Assembly: GCF_910592395.1 (NCBI RefSeq)
Contig: NC_088318.1
Coordinates: 7,440,349 to 7,504,348 of the forward strand
DNA: 64,000 nt
Direction: 5' to 3'
Origin: Lineus longissimus
Lineage: Eukaryota > Nemertea > Pilidiophora > Heteronemertea > Lineidae
Shown here: piece after piece, positions 23,396 to 34,290 of the stretch
Position numbering within the stretch: position 1 is the first letter of the stretch
Layout of the letters: each line of letters opens with the position of its first letter
The notes under the pieces: model-generated
The model's database searches: none
The model's input: the letters and a program-made list of their open reading frames with translations, nothing else
Told to the model about the DNA's origin: nothing
Translations under genes and position numbers: made by a program

Positions 23396-23763
23396 ATGGC
23401 GGCGCCCATCGCTGAAGTTGATGAATTGAAAATTAGGCTATTTATCGCGAGGTATTTCTTGCTAATGATTCAGACGATGAATTTGGGGGATTTACAGATG
23501 ATGAGGATGAAAATGGAGTGGATTTAAATGATTTAGAAGCCGAGAATGATAGGCTTGATGAAATGTAATGTTGGCCTGTGTTGGCAGCCCTGCTTTGGGT
23601 TCTTTCATCGCTACAAGGACCACAACAGTACAAGGCTGCTTGGCGGAGGTGGAATGCACGCAAACAACAGGGACAGCCTTCCAGCTCGGAATCAGGATCT
23701 GACAGTGACGATGACATGTCTGAGCATGAGGGAGAGGACATCGGTGAGGAGTACTTAGAGTGA
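23396..23763 (+). pseudogene. Acidic protein fragment, possibly a piggyBac transposase N terminus
   Basis: An ATG in good context (AAAATGGCGG) is followed, after a frame change, by LANDSDDEFGGFTDDEDENG and a stop. Further on is an acidic SSESGSDSDDDMSEHEG stretch ending at 23763, just before an 18-G run (23765-23782). Acidic Asp/Ser-rich leaders are common at the N terminus of piggyBac transposases. No catalytic domain follows. Low confidence. Confidence 0.25.
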
Positions 23764-24176
23764 TGGGGGGGGGGGGGGGGGGCACAATCTTGTAAATAAG
23801 TGAACTGACTAAGTGTAATGACACAATCTTGTAAATAAGTGAACTAACTTTGCAGAGTTTGGAAACCTTTTTTTCGATATCAAATAAGGATAGGATTATT
23901 ACTGAACTTTATGATTCCATGATGATTAGCCTGATGCGAGTCAATAGATCAAGGGAACAGACCAAGCTACAGTAGCAGGCCTATGATTGAGTGAGATAAA
24001 TTGGCTGTATTGTTCACAGTTGATTCAATTATGGCTAATGTTACTGTTTTTTTCTTTTAATTAATATTCATGGCAATAACTTTCCATTTTGAGCTTTGCT
24101 TTTAGTCTCAATATCCCCCAAACAGAACCCAATATAATATTTTCAAAACCATCCTTTAAAAACAGCTGATTTTACC

Positions 24177-25015
24177 CGGCTGTTATAAAACGCGGATTCC
24201 GCGGAAATCCGCGGAATCCGCGCGTACCTGGTTCCCCTGGCTACCGTCAGATGTAGTGGTAGTCGTTCACACGCTCTCTGCACGGTCACTGCACGCAGCA
24301 CGAATTTAGAGAACTAAATCGTTCCGTAATAACTGTATTTCATTACATTATTTTGAGGGAAGGTAAGTACTATAAACAGACACTGTGGACTGAAATACAG
24401 ACAGGACTGTTATTCTATTAATCACATATACATTGTACTACGGTTTTTGAATTTTTTTTACCAAGGATGAATCGTCGCCTGAAGATGGCTAAAGATGGCT
24501 AAATTAGCCCCACTGCTGCTGCCTATAGTCCCCACCGCATTTTGGTATATTCATTAAATAAAATACCACCATGCGAATGGTTAATTGACAAGGACATTTA
24601 AATAAGCCTGGTTATCATTTCATGTCGGATTAAACGTAAACTGAATCACACACTACGCTGGGCGATCTTCGGTCCGAGTAGCTAGACCTACCATCGAGAG
24701 TCTAAGAATGTTCCAGAAGGGCGCCAATGGCTAATATTCATAAAAAACGAGGAAAAGTTTTTACTTTAAACTTCATGTATACCATACATTTACACTAGCC
24801 ATCTCTGTAGAACAATGTAGTAAAAAGCATATTAGCACATGATATAATTACAGTTGGCTGGCATTGATTATTGTATGTTGGAGCTCTCGGCCTAGCGATA
24901 GATCGAAACACAGTTATCATTACATCTGACTACCACTACATCTGACGGTGGCCAGCGGAACCAGGTACGCGCGGATTCCGCAGATTTCCGCGGAATCCGC
25001 GTTTTATAACAGCCG
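24177..25015. mobile_element. Long-TIR element with a 9-bp target duplication, Mutator-like
   Basis: Inverted repeats of about 85 bp start CGGCTGTTATAAAACGCGG and contain nested GCGGATTCCGCGG palindromes. The 839-bp element is flanked by identical 9-bp direct repeats GATTTTACC (24168-24176 and 25016-25024). Long inverted repeats plus a 9-bp target duplication fit non-autonomous Mutator-like elements. The interior is non-coding. Confidence 0.8.
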
Positions 25016-25024
25016 GATTTTACC

Positions 25025-26075
25025 TGTCACCCCATCTCACCAACGTTAACAAACTGAATAGATCGATTCAAGCCTCACCCAGCCAATCAGAGCAGTCCTA
25101 CACTATGACGCGCCGTGACGTCACGGCAGAGAAGGGTGTTTCTGCAATATACACTCGCCCATTGTACATAGGCAGTTTCATGCAAATGGCCGTCTGGGTT
25201 ACGCTATCGATGATCCGCATCTAACTGACGATTTCAGGGGATTAGTTACGGGAATGCGCAATGATATTTGTTCTGAAGTTTGGGAATAGATCGTATTTGA
25301 TTGAGATGCCATTAGAATTTCCAGAATGTGCGAAATTCGCCGTAAATCGATTGTTGAAGTGGGCCGGTGTGATTTTTTCTCTCACGAAAACTATTGTCGA
25401 TCCTGCGGTTGCAAATGCCGGTATTTTGTTATTGTTTACTCATATCAATAAATTATTGGTACAGAACTGACGGGAAGATACTTGTCTCTCTGAATATCAT
25501 AGGTTTTCCTGACGTAAACCTTCGCATTCTCGCTAAAAATGCGATTATCTGCACCTTACCCATACTGACGCAATTTTTGGGGAATTCCCCGGCATACACA
25601 CGTGGCGTTACACATGTACTGACCGGCAGTGTATTGTTGCAGTGCTTTGACGTCGTCGGCATGGCGTACCGAGAGTGCACAATTTATATGTGGCACTACG
25701 AGGGTTAAGCTCTTTCTGAATCCAGAATCCAACTGTATATTGGATGTGGTCAAAATTTTTGTCCATGCCGTTCCGTCGAGAAATCTTCCGAGAACTAGCT
25801 TTTCTTGTGTATGAAGTCATCAATCTATGTGCAATCTGAGAGCAATGCGTTATCGACGATGGAAAACGGCACATTCTTCCTGTTTCTCGGCAAACGGGAT
25901 GGCGAAAACCTGTTTCTTGGTCAGATGAGGACACGAACGCAATTTATTGAGAAACTTGTACTCAGTTTGTAGTTGTACATGTATCTCAGTGGGTCGGTTC
26001 TCGACCGGTGCAGGAAAAACTCTATTTCTGCAGATGGCTGGACTCCTGCCTTCAGGATTTAGTCTCCTTTTCAGC
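25025..26075. other. Non-coding
   Basis: I see no supportable gene. The overlapping short frames on both strands (25261-26116) have no recognisable domain. A CRE-like palindrome TGACGTCA is at about 25118. Confidence 0.4.
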
Positions 26076-26079
26076 TCTA

Positions 26080-26450
26080 CAAGCAATGAACTTTGTTGTG
26101 GCACTTGGTATTTCAACTACCAACGTGGATCGTAGTGGAAATACCAAATATTACAGTTCATAGTAGAACTACCATCAATTTACCACCAACTTTCATAGTT
26201 CAACTACCATCACAGATCGTAGTAAAACTATCAAATAATTGGTTCGTTGTAGAACCCCATAGAAAAAGTAACTGGAATCCCACTGATAATCCCGGAGGGA
26301 ATGACTGGGAATCCACTGGGAATCCCATCGGGAATTATGGTTGGGGTTTTTGGGCGGGATGCCAGGATTTTTACTGGGATCCCGGTGGGATAGGACTGGG
26401 ATCCTGCTGGGATAGCACTGGGATCCTGCATGGTCATGCGTCCTGGTCCG
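26080..26450. repeat. GGGATCCC/ACTACCATC dispersed repeat, copy 1
   Basis: A block with repeated ACTACCATCA and GATCGTAGT is followed by CCCCATAGAAAAAGTAACTGG and then tandem variants of TGGGATCCC(A/G)GTGGGA. A second copy is inverted at about 41070-41340. Confidence 0.75.
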
Positions 26451-26956
26451 GCATGCAGACTACCATACTTTATGCTGCTGTACTTCCAGAGAAAAGCTAT
26501 AGCTGTGCGAATAAAAACAGAACAATAACAAAATGAATTCCATGGTTCAATTGATATATTTCCCGTCTTATTTCAATTAATTATCATTATCATGTTTTCC
26601 AAAAACGTATTGGTTGTTCTTGATGGCCCTTGTCTTATCATTTAATTTCATCACAATCTTGTCCATCCACATTGTGTCCTTTTCTTCTTCGGAAGAAGTT
26701 TTAAAGATCCTGAAGATGTGAGCTGAAAAGACACAATCAAATGTCTTGCTAAATGTCATGACTGTGAATGTTCATGTATGTATTCTCCATTGTACATGTT
26801 CAATAAATTATGAGAACTGGTATGAGAATTAATGACGACTGTATTGTGTTCATTTTTCCTTCGCACTCCCTTCCTTTGAATACTAACAGGAAATGATTTG
26901 ACCAAAGATGTCTCACCCAACACATTCAACACTTTTCATCAAGTACTTACATCTCA

Positions 26957-27421
26957 ATGCTCTATGTTTATTCACATCGAGGGCCACCTTGTTCTGCTGC
27001 TTGCAATATATCGACAGGTTCTGGTTTCCTTACTGACCAGCAACTCCAGCAAGGTCAGCGCGAGCTTTTCTGCAGTCCTGCTCATCTTTTCCGCGAGCTG
27101 CAGCCTCTTTGCATTTACACGGACACCAAATCTGGAGTCACCCATGTATGCAAGATCTGAAATAATAAGATGTCCTGAATAAGAAGACATCATCACAGCA
27201 CTCACTGACGGAATTATTCGAAGTGAAGACGAGGACAACTTTCCACATTTTCATCTTGGCAATAAACATCTTTCACACACATCTTGAGACGAATTGACCA
27301 CCTGATGTCTAGCATGAAACATGTTGTAATTTTTGCAACACTTACCCTCTCCATCATCATCAGCCACGTTCACTACTTGGTCTGCATCACCAGTTTGGAG
27401 TTGGACATCCGCTTGCGTATC
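26957..27421 (-). pseudogene. BEN-domain exons, broken
   Basis: A short exon (about 27421-27349) ends at donor GTAAGT and encodes an acidic TQADVQLQTGDADQ stretch. The next exon starts near 27167 after acceptor TTATTTCAG and encodes GVRVNAKRLQLAEKMSRTAE, then LALTLLELLVSKE. After a frame change it reads VALDVNKHRALR up to a donor GTAAGT near 26952. The order V-V-x4-L..A, LA..LLe.L, ALD...ALR is that of BEN domains, DNA-binding modules of chromatin regulators and some DNA viruses and transposons. The frame change within the domain argues for a pseudogene. Confidence 0.5.
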
Positions 27422-28588
27422 TGTACGTGAAGAGTAGTAAAATACTAATAAACATTTAAAGCAAATCTGAGGGTGTCATATATCACACCCTCTAATAGAA
27501 ATCTGCCCGATTCTTATAAAAACTGGCTCTTAAACTACAATTGTAAGCTGATTATCGACATTTTGAGACAGGGAATGAACTTAATGGACATTTTGTAGAG
27601 TGCCAGGATGATCAGTAGAAATCAGTAAAAATGTGTCAGACTGACACTTCAATCATGAATTAACATGTCTCCTCCAAAATTTTAGCAGGCCATGTTGTGG
27701 TTGCATGACTTTACTTGATAATTAAAAATAGGAAGGCTGGTTTCAGTAACAGAATGAACTTTGGACCTACCTTTCGGAACGGACCTACATGCAATGCTGT
27801 CTTCTTCTAGGTTTTCAAAGAAGTACATAGTCCCATGTGTGCTGCATTGTCAGGTTAAGAAGCCAAATATGCTGACATATCTTCAACCCCTGATGAGGAC
27901 CTTTCAGGTATTCAGTAGTGAAGGTATGTATATGGTCATATTAACTAATAACAAAAACTTGTTTTTTTCTAATAACCATGTCATTGCTCTATATACAACT
28001 GATGCCTACTGTGCATTTTTAGGATGCATCTCTCTCCTTGGTATGCGATATACCTGTACTGTCATACTGAGTATGTCATTTGCATTACCAACACAAATTT
28101 GGGGGTTGATGATTGATGGTTTGCATACAGTGGGATAAAAGGTGACCTGAACTTATTCCATCAATTGGTAACTGAATCCCGGGAACTGAATATCAACATA
28201 CCTTTGAAATGATAATACTAAAATGGTTCTGTCTTATTGCAGGATTGAAAGTGATGACTCCTTTTGGTGAAAAAACATTCAAGGGGCATCTTCTGATGGT
28301 TTGCCTGGATCTTCCGGCACGTGCAATGGTGGCCAATATGAAGCAATTCAACGGGAAAGTCGCGTGTAATGTTTGTTTCGACAAAGGTGACCAACGTTCT
28401 GAAAATCTCATGCACATTTACTACCATTTCAATGAAGACTGCCTGATGAGGGCATATGAATCAATTATACAGGATGCTGAAACAGCTACCGCCAATAACA
28501 TGGCTGTGAGTATATTATAGCATCAAATTAGTTGTATATCGCAAGTTTGGTTCAGCTTTTATAGTATTTCACTTCGAACTAGCTTTAA

Positions 28589-29609
28589 CCCAATGGAGCC
28601 TATTCGGCCGATTTCGTTTTTGCTATGGCTTCCTGATCGTTCGATTTCGTTCGCCTAGACTGTGCATCAGAAGCGCTACCATGAGCGCCGCCTGCAAACT
28701 AAAATGTGGATTATTTTCTCAGATCCAGGTACCTGATGGCCTAAGCTGTTAAATGCATGGAATTTTCGGGTATGTTGCTGTACAAAGTATTGGTCAAATT
28801 TTTACTGAACAATGGCGCTCAACCGAGCATTATTCACTGCTGAGGACATAATTGATCAGCTTTCAGATGCTGACCATGCTGATTTTCCAAGTGGGCTTGA
28901 CAGCGATGGGTCGGACATCGATATTCGAGGCGGATTTACGGTAAGGGGTCACTTTTAGGGGGTCATGAGGGTCGAAGTGAGGGATATGTATTGTGAGCAG
29001 ATTTGACGCATGTTTACCATGTTTACTGTGCATGTATACATGCACAATACGGCGAGTGTGTGCAACCAATAATTTTGGCGGTTCGGCTGTGGTCTACCAT
29101 GTGCTGAGGGTCGGCCTGGCCGATATTCGGCTGATCAGGGAAGTGGACCAGGAAATTATTTGGGGTACATTTTGTGAGTATTTGAAACACCTTTTTTTTT
29201 TGTAACATCATTTTCAATGCGCAGTACACTGAAAGGAAAGGGTTAATTTTCCATAAATTGAATAATTTACCCCATATAGATTTGTGAATTCAATAACAGC
29301 TTCATTTTGGCACAAAAAATGACTGCATTCTGCCTTTGGTGCCCATTTTAGGCAAATTTCAATTTTTTGACCGTTTCTGGGTTTGGAAGGGGTTAATTTT
29401 CGTTATATGGAGAAAAAAAACACCTGAGATGCCTCCCAATGTCTTGTTTGGGTCATGAATGATAAAATAAACACAACTTGTAGTACATTATCTTTTACTT
29501 TTTATATCTCTTTTTTCAAAAATCGACAGTATGTCATCTTCTGGTAAAAAAGCTGAAATGCTCCAGGGAAATACAGGTAAATTTATTGTAACGTCTAGGA
29601 TCTATTGGG
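28589..29609 (+). mobile_element. Non-autonomous piggyBac element, 1,021 bp, in a CACTA-gene intron
   Basis: It is flanked by TTAA at 28585-28588 and 29610-29613. The termini are CCCAATGGAGCC and, inverted, CCCAATAGATCC. It retains a first-exon-like frame from ATG 28812, reading LFTAEDIIDQLSDADHADF and more acidic residues, then a GTAAGG donor at about 28940. This acidic leader is typical of piggyBac transposases. The catalytic part is absent. Confidence 0.85.
28812..28940 (+). pseudogene. piggyBac transposase N-terminal exon remnant
   Basis: A 43-residue frame MALNRALFTAEDIIDQL..., rich in Asp and Ser, runs to a splice donor. It is the only coding trace left in the surrounding 1,021-bp piggyBac element. 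The DDD catalytic core and Cys-rich end are missing. Confidence 0.5.
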
Positions 29610-31308
29610 TTAAGCCATATTTGATTAAGACTATGGCTCTTCTGCCATTTCTGCAGTGTACAATAGTACAATAGTGTACATTGTATTGTAATATACAATA
29701 GTAGGGATTGATCCCAAGTTAATTACATGTAGGTTATTTTATGTTTATTGCTTTTGCAGGAAAGGGGAATAAAAGGTGCATCAGTCCTGGCAGCTCTGAA
29801 GGAGGTTGACCTCACCAAAGCATTCCCTGCTGATTGGATGCATTGTGTGCTTCTTGGTGTTGTTAAAGCTCTGCTAAGATTTTGGCTGAACACAAAATAC
29901 CGCAATTACCATGAGGAATTTTACATTGGAAACAAGGTGAGAAAACCAATTGGCCACTTCTGTAGCATGAATGGCAGCTATGTTTCTTTCTGTTCTCTTT
30001 GTCCTGATGCCTTGTCATGTCTTGTCTTTACAATGTTCTCTCTACATGTGTATCTGTTGCAGTCCTCAGTTACAGGGTTCTAAAGCACATCCAGACGTCT
30101 TGCATGGTTATTGTTGATTGTTGATTGTCTAATTTATTGCTTGTTATCTGTTTAAATTTTAGATTGCACTCCTGGAAACGAGATTCATGAAAATTCAAGT
30201 GCCTGATTTCGTTGCTTGAAGACCGAGGAGCTTATCAGAAAGTCAGCACTGGAAAGGTATGTTTTTGGATTGAGGCAGACAAAAGATAGGTTTTAATACT
30301 TTAGAACAATCATTTATAAGGATACCTAGTGTCTTAGAAATGCCTTCCTATCCATGTCGCACTGATGTCCTTAATATTCAGTTATGTTCTGATCCTGGGC
30401 ATTACACTCAATATTCTGAGTTGAAAAGAGGACACGAGTTCATCATAAGTGGATAAACAGATTGTGAATACATTATATTTTCAACGACGGAATGTCGAGA
30501 ATGGTTGATGCTCTTTTCGGTTCCAGTTCTTCAGGGAGTACTGCAGCCTGAACCCTACCTCCACCACTGTATGCTGGTGTCTACTATGGGTTTACTGACG
30601 AAAGAAGTAGTAGCTCAAAAGGAAATCATGTATGCAGAGGAATTGCTCCTAGACTATTGTAGAGTGTATCCTAGCATATACGGTAAGCCTGGGGTTTATG
30701 AGGCTCATTCTGAACCCAGTTGAAATGGGAATTCTACTATTTTCATATCGAGATAAAAATACTCTTTCTAATGTAAAGCAGAATACTTTTAAAAAGAACG
30801 GTTTTGCTAGAACATAAAATGCAATCTTTTAAGAATATATCACTTAATGATGTCTTTTCCGGAATTGTCAGACAGACGATCAATGTTCATCTCCTGCGAC
30901 ATCTGCCACATTTATGAGACTATATGGACCTCTCTTCCATTTTTCGAACTTCGGCTTCGAGTCGATGAATTCAGCACTGAAAAGCATGATCCATGGCAGT
31001 TGACACATAAATAGTCAGGTAAGTCTAATGGACATTTTAAAATTTAGACCACTGGTACATGTATTTATAGGAGAATTTGCCAGATCTTTTTATCCAGACT
31101 GTAATATTTTTTTCAAGATGAGGCTCATCTGTGTATTTTTCATGTAAAATGCTTAATTATAATATTCATAAATTTCAGATTTCCTTTGCCGTTGGAGTGA
31201 CGAAATCTCTTCCAAACTTGCTGAAAAAACTCACCATCACCTTGGAAGACAGGAATATGCAGGTTTTGTTTCAAAACCTATCAAAAAGAGTCGTCAGGTA
31301 TGCACATA

Positions 31309-31640
31309 ATGAGGTATCGGCATTTTAATAGGTGGCGCTGGGTGTTAACCCGGGTATGAGCTTAATTTTTTGATAAGTCCCAAGCGACCAAACCAACATG
31401 TGACGCAACAAACGCCCAACACTTGCATTCATTTTGCGATTTGATTTAGCGTGCTATTTTTCTCACAGCGTAACAGGGTGTCTGACCCAATAATACTATG
31501 ATGCACGATGTAACAGGCAAATTGATGCCACGTCATTTCCAGTTGCAAGGGGGTCTGGTCATTAATTGACCATATTATGCAATACCCGTGTTAACAGTAC
31601 CCAGCGCCACCTCGTGGCGTTGTTTCGCCGGTACCTCATT
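31309..31640. mobile_element. Inverted-repeat MITE, ~330 bp
   Basis: The left end reads TGAGGTATCGGC then GGTGGCGCTGGGTGTTAAC. The right end is the complement of TGAGGTACCGGCG then GGTGGCGCTGGGTACTGTTAAC. The target duplication is not clear. It follows the last recognisable middle exon of the CACTA-like gene. Confidence 0.6.
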
Positions 31641-32379
31641 GTTAAGAGAACTCACCTGTTGCCTAAAGAAGTGTAAATGAATCATTGCTCATTTAGTAGT
31701 TGTCAATAATGCAGATTTCCATTGTACAAATCAATCAATTAAAGCTGTCAGTAGATTTCTGGACCACAAGGATAATTTTGATGTACGGTAATATAAACTG
31801 GACAGTTAGATGTCCATTTATGTTTCACTTAATTTAGCAACTCCAAAGCAAATTATGAAATTCCACTATGTTGTATTTTGACAACAGATTTGAACAGGCC
31901 TAAGTGTACAGATCACAGTACTTTTTGAATTTTCAAATTTGGTCAAGTGGTTTTGATTTGATGGCACGGTCAATATAAGGAAAGTTGTCCATTTCGGGAA
32001 CAATATTCATGTACTTAATTAGTGTATCGAATTATCAATTTCTTCTGACGATTTCAAGACAAAAAGTATCATATCTAAAGTTTAAACAGCTGCAATTCAG
32101 TTATTTCAAGGATTGGAACAACTAAATTTGGCATGTTGGCTATTTTGGGTATGCCAAGTTCAAATCTGTCGTCAATTTTTTAAAAAAGATGTATTAATTA
32201 GTGATTAATTAGCATATTTAATAACCAAATTAGCATATTTATTGGTCAATTTCACTGAAATGCAAAGATTTAGTGAATGTAACACAATCAAATGAAATGA
32301 AAATACCTGTTTCAGTAACTTTTTTTTTCAGTTCATGTCTTGGCTTATCGATACTTGGGGTTGTAGGTCTTATCTTAGA

Positions 32380-32640
32380 TACATAGGGGGTGCTACCAGT
32401 CAGTACAAGTCAAATGGGCGGGGGGGCGCCACCAGTCAAAATCGGGTAATAATACACTTTCAGCATATCAGTGGTTGCAGTATTAAGTTCCGATCCTCAA
32501 CGGATTTTGCTTATTATTGTTTCCAGGACTCATTTCAGCCGCATAGTGGAACAACCAGTCTATTCAAGTCAAATAGGGGGCGCCACCAGTCCATTTAAGT
32601 TGAAAAGGGGGCGCTGCCAGTGTAAATCCACATTCCACAA
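32380..32640 (+). repeat. Tandem-like repeats of a GGGGGCGCCACCAGTC motif
   Basis: Variants of GGGGG(C/T)GC(T/C)(A/G)CCAGT occur at about 32386, 32424, 32575 and 32608, each preceded by AAGTCAAAT- or AAGTTGAAA-like sequence. This degenerate array of unknown origin is non-coding. Confidence 0.55.
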
Positions 32641-33505
32641 ACACCAGGGGTTGATCGGGTACTGTGAGTATATGGCTTGTCATATATCAAAAACTCAGCA
32701 AATAGCATAAGGCTCCTTTCATTTCAAGGAGGGACTTCTGTAAGAAACCAGAGGGTTAAGATGTATAACACTACAATGTATAAAAATAACACAATTGAAT
32801 TACCATCATTCCAGGCGTTTTTGCATCTTATTCTGACATAAACCCAAGAAATTCCCGTCTGGAAGTTTGTTACCTGGCATGAAACTGATGTTATATCATA
32901 TATGCGGCTCAAAAAGTTAACTAAAACCGCATAGAATTCATCTTAAATGATTTGTTTTGAAAAACTTCCTGGAAAAAACAAAAGTCAGCTGGGACAACCT
33001 GCTACCCCTCCATGGACGATCCAGTAATATATTAACCAATCAGATCGCGAGGTCGCGAACAAAAGAGCAACGCGCAGGGTTACTTCCGCTAACATCAATT
33101 ATGAACTCGCTCAACGTCATCGATAATGTATTCACGCAGTTCAAAACAGAGTAGGAAAATGGGATAGGTGGTGTTCAAATGCTTCGTGTGAGTAAGTTTA
33201 CGATCAAAATTTCTTACGGGGTCGATGATTTGAGGCAGAAAGACTTACTTTTCATGGTGATTCCGTCCAATCTGGAAAATATTTCGCGGTTTGATGATAT
33301 TTTGCGGCCGATTTTGGCGAATTTCAGCGGCTTACAACTTTGTTGTTTTTCCTCGAAATGACTCCGTGTTTCGTCACACATATATTGTAACAAGCCTGCT
33401 GATTGGTCAGAAACTTGCATGGGATTCCCATGCCGCGATGACCCGCGGAATTTGAGTTGAAAAGGGGGGTTTCCCGGCGCTGTGCGGGCCCGATCGGGAA
33501 AAATT

Positions 33506-33716
33506 GCCCATTTCCTTACAAGAAATGGCCATTTTGTTAGTTCATACTTACCTATGGAACACTTTTGCATGTTACTCCATTTGGGCTCAAACACAAGAGT
33601 ATCCCTTTAATTTTCTAAAGGGAGAACTGAGTTAACAGCTCGGCCGCCAGGCGGCGCCCTGACCGATCCCGCGAGATCGCGCCGATCTCATGCCGCCATA
33701 TTCAGTCTTACTCTTG
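33506..33716 (-). repeat. DIRS1-type terminal repeat, 3' end of element
   Basis: The outer 56 bp are unique to this end. The following ~160 bp form the inverted repeat with 39730-39892. Confidence 0.85.
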
Positions 33717-33764
33717 AGCGTTAACAAAGAGTATGTCCCGTTTGTGGGGACGGCGGGAGGGCCG

Positions 33765-33861
33765 TGTTCCATAGGTTAGTATGAACTAACAAAATGGCCA
33801 TTTCTTGTAAGGAAATGGGCATTTTGTGTCATTCAAACTTACCTATGGAACACTTTTGCAT
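33765..33861 (-). repeat. Internal complementary region of the DIRS1-type element
   Basis: The first half (33765-33820) is the reverse complement of the element's left outer end, sharing for example ACTAACAAAATGGCCATTTC. The second half (33816-33861) has the same strand sense as the inverted right outer end (GCATTTTGTGTCATTCAAAC). The two halves join at GGGCA, as expected for a circle junction. Confidence 0.85.
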
Positions 33862-34290
33862 CGAATCCCAGCAACCTATTGGAGGTGGGAAACGAGGACT
33901 TACCTAAGGCTGAGCTGTTGTTCCATCAAGGAGGCACCACCGGCATATTAGCTAAGGAGGACCGCCAGGGGAAAGAAATGGGGAGAACCGGGGGACCGGT
34001 ATTTTGATCTCGGTATTACAATCGAATTATAGAGAGTAATAGACCCATTCTCCGGAAAGCGCTAGAATTGCATAATAAAACCATCTTCTTTCCGGCAACA
34101 GAGCTTAGAGCAAGTAAGGCATGTTCGAGGTTGTAGAATGAGTTATTGCTAAACAACAATAAGAAATTGCGTCCTTTCTAGTCTACTAGGGGTTGCCTGG
34201 ATTGTTGAAGATAGGGCATATCAAAAATGGCGCAAGATGCGCGTTTGACTCTTCAATCGGGCTCCCCCCCCTATTTTGATCTAGCCAGAA

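Larger units (their letters stand above)
27811..31300 (+). pseudogene. CACTA/EnSpm-like transposase, 5' and middle exons (tnp2 and DUF4218-like)
   Basis: Exons with canonical splice sites: 27811-27907 (HCQVKKPNMLTYLQPL, the tnp2-type kPnMn.fL motif), 28243-28505 (LMVCLDLPARAMVANMKQFN, then CNVCFDKG), 29760-29936 (GIKGASVL...FPADWMHCVLLGVV), 30163-30256 (KIQVPDFVA then RPRSLSESQHWK), about 30490-30682 (EPYLHHCMLVSTMGLL), 30872-31000 (TINVHLLRHLPHL, shifted LFHFSNFGFESMN) and about 31180-31300. These match the transposase and DUF4218 regions of animal CACTA-like elements. An in-frame TGA (30217-30219) and a frameshift near 30925 show decay. The gene appears to continue at 40174. Confidence 0.75.

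Noticed and set aside
25261-26116. Cluster of overlapping short ORFs on both strands
   Set aside because: Mutually overlapping frames with no recognisable domain or codon pattern.
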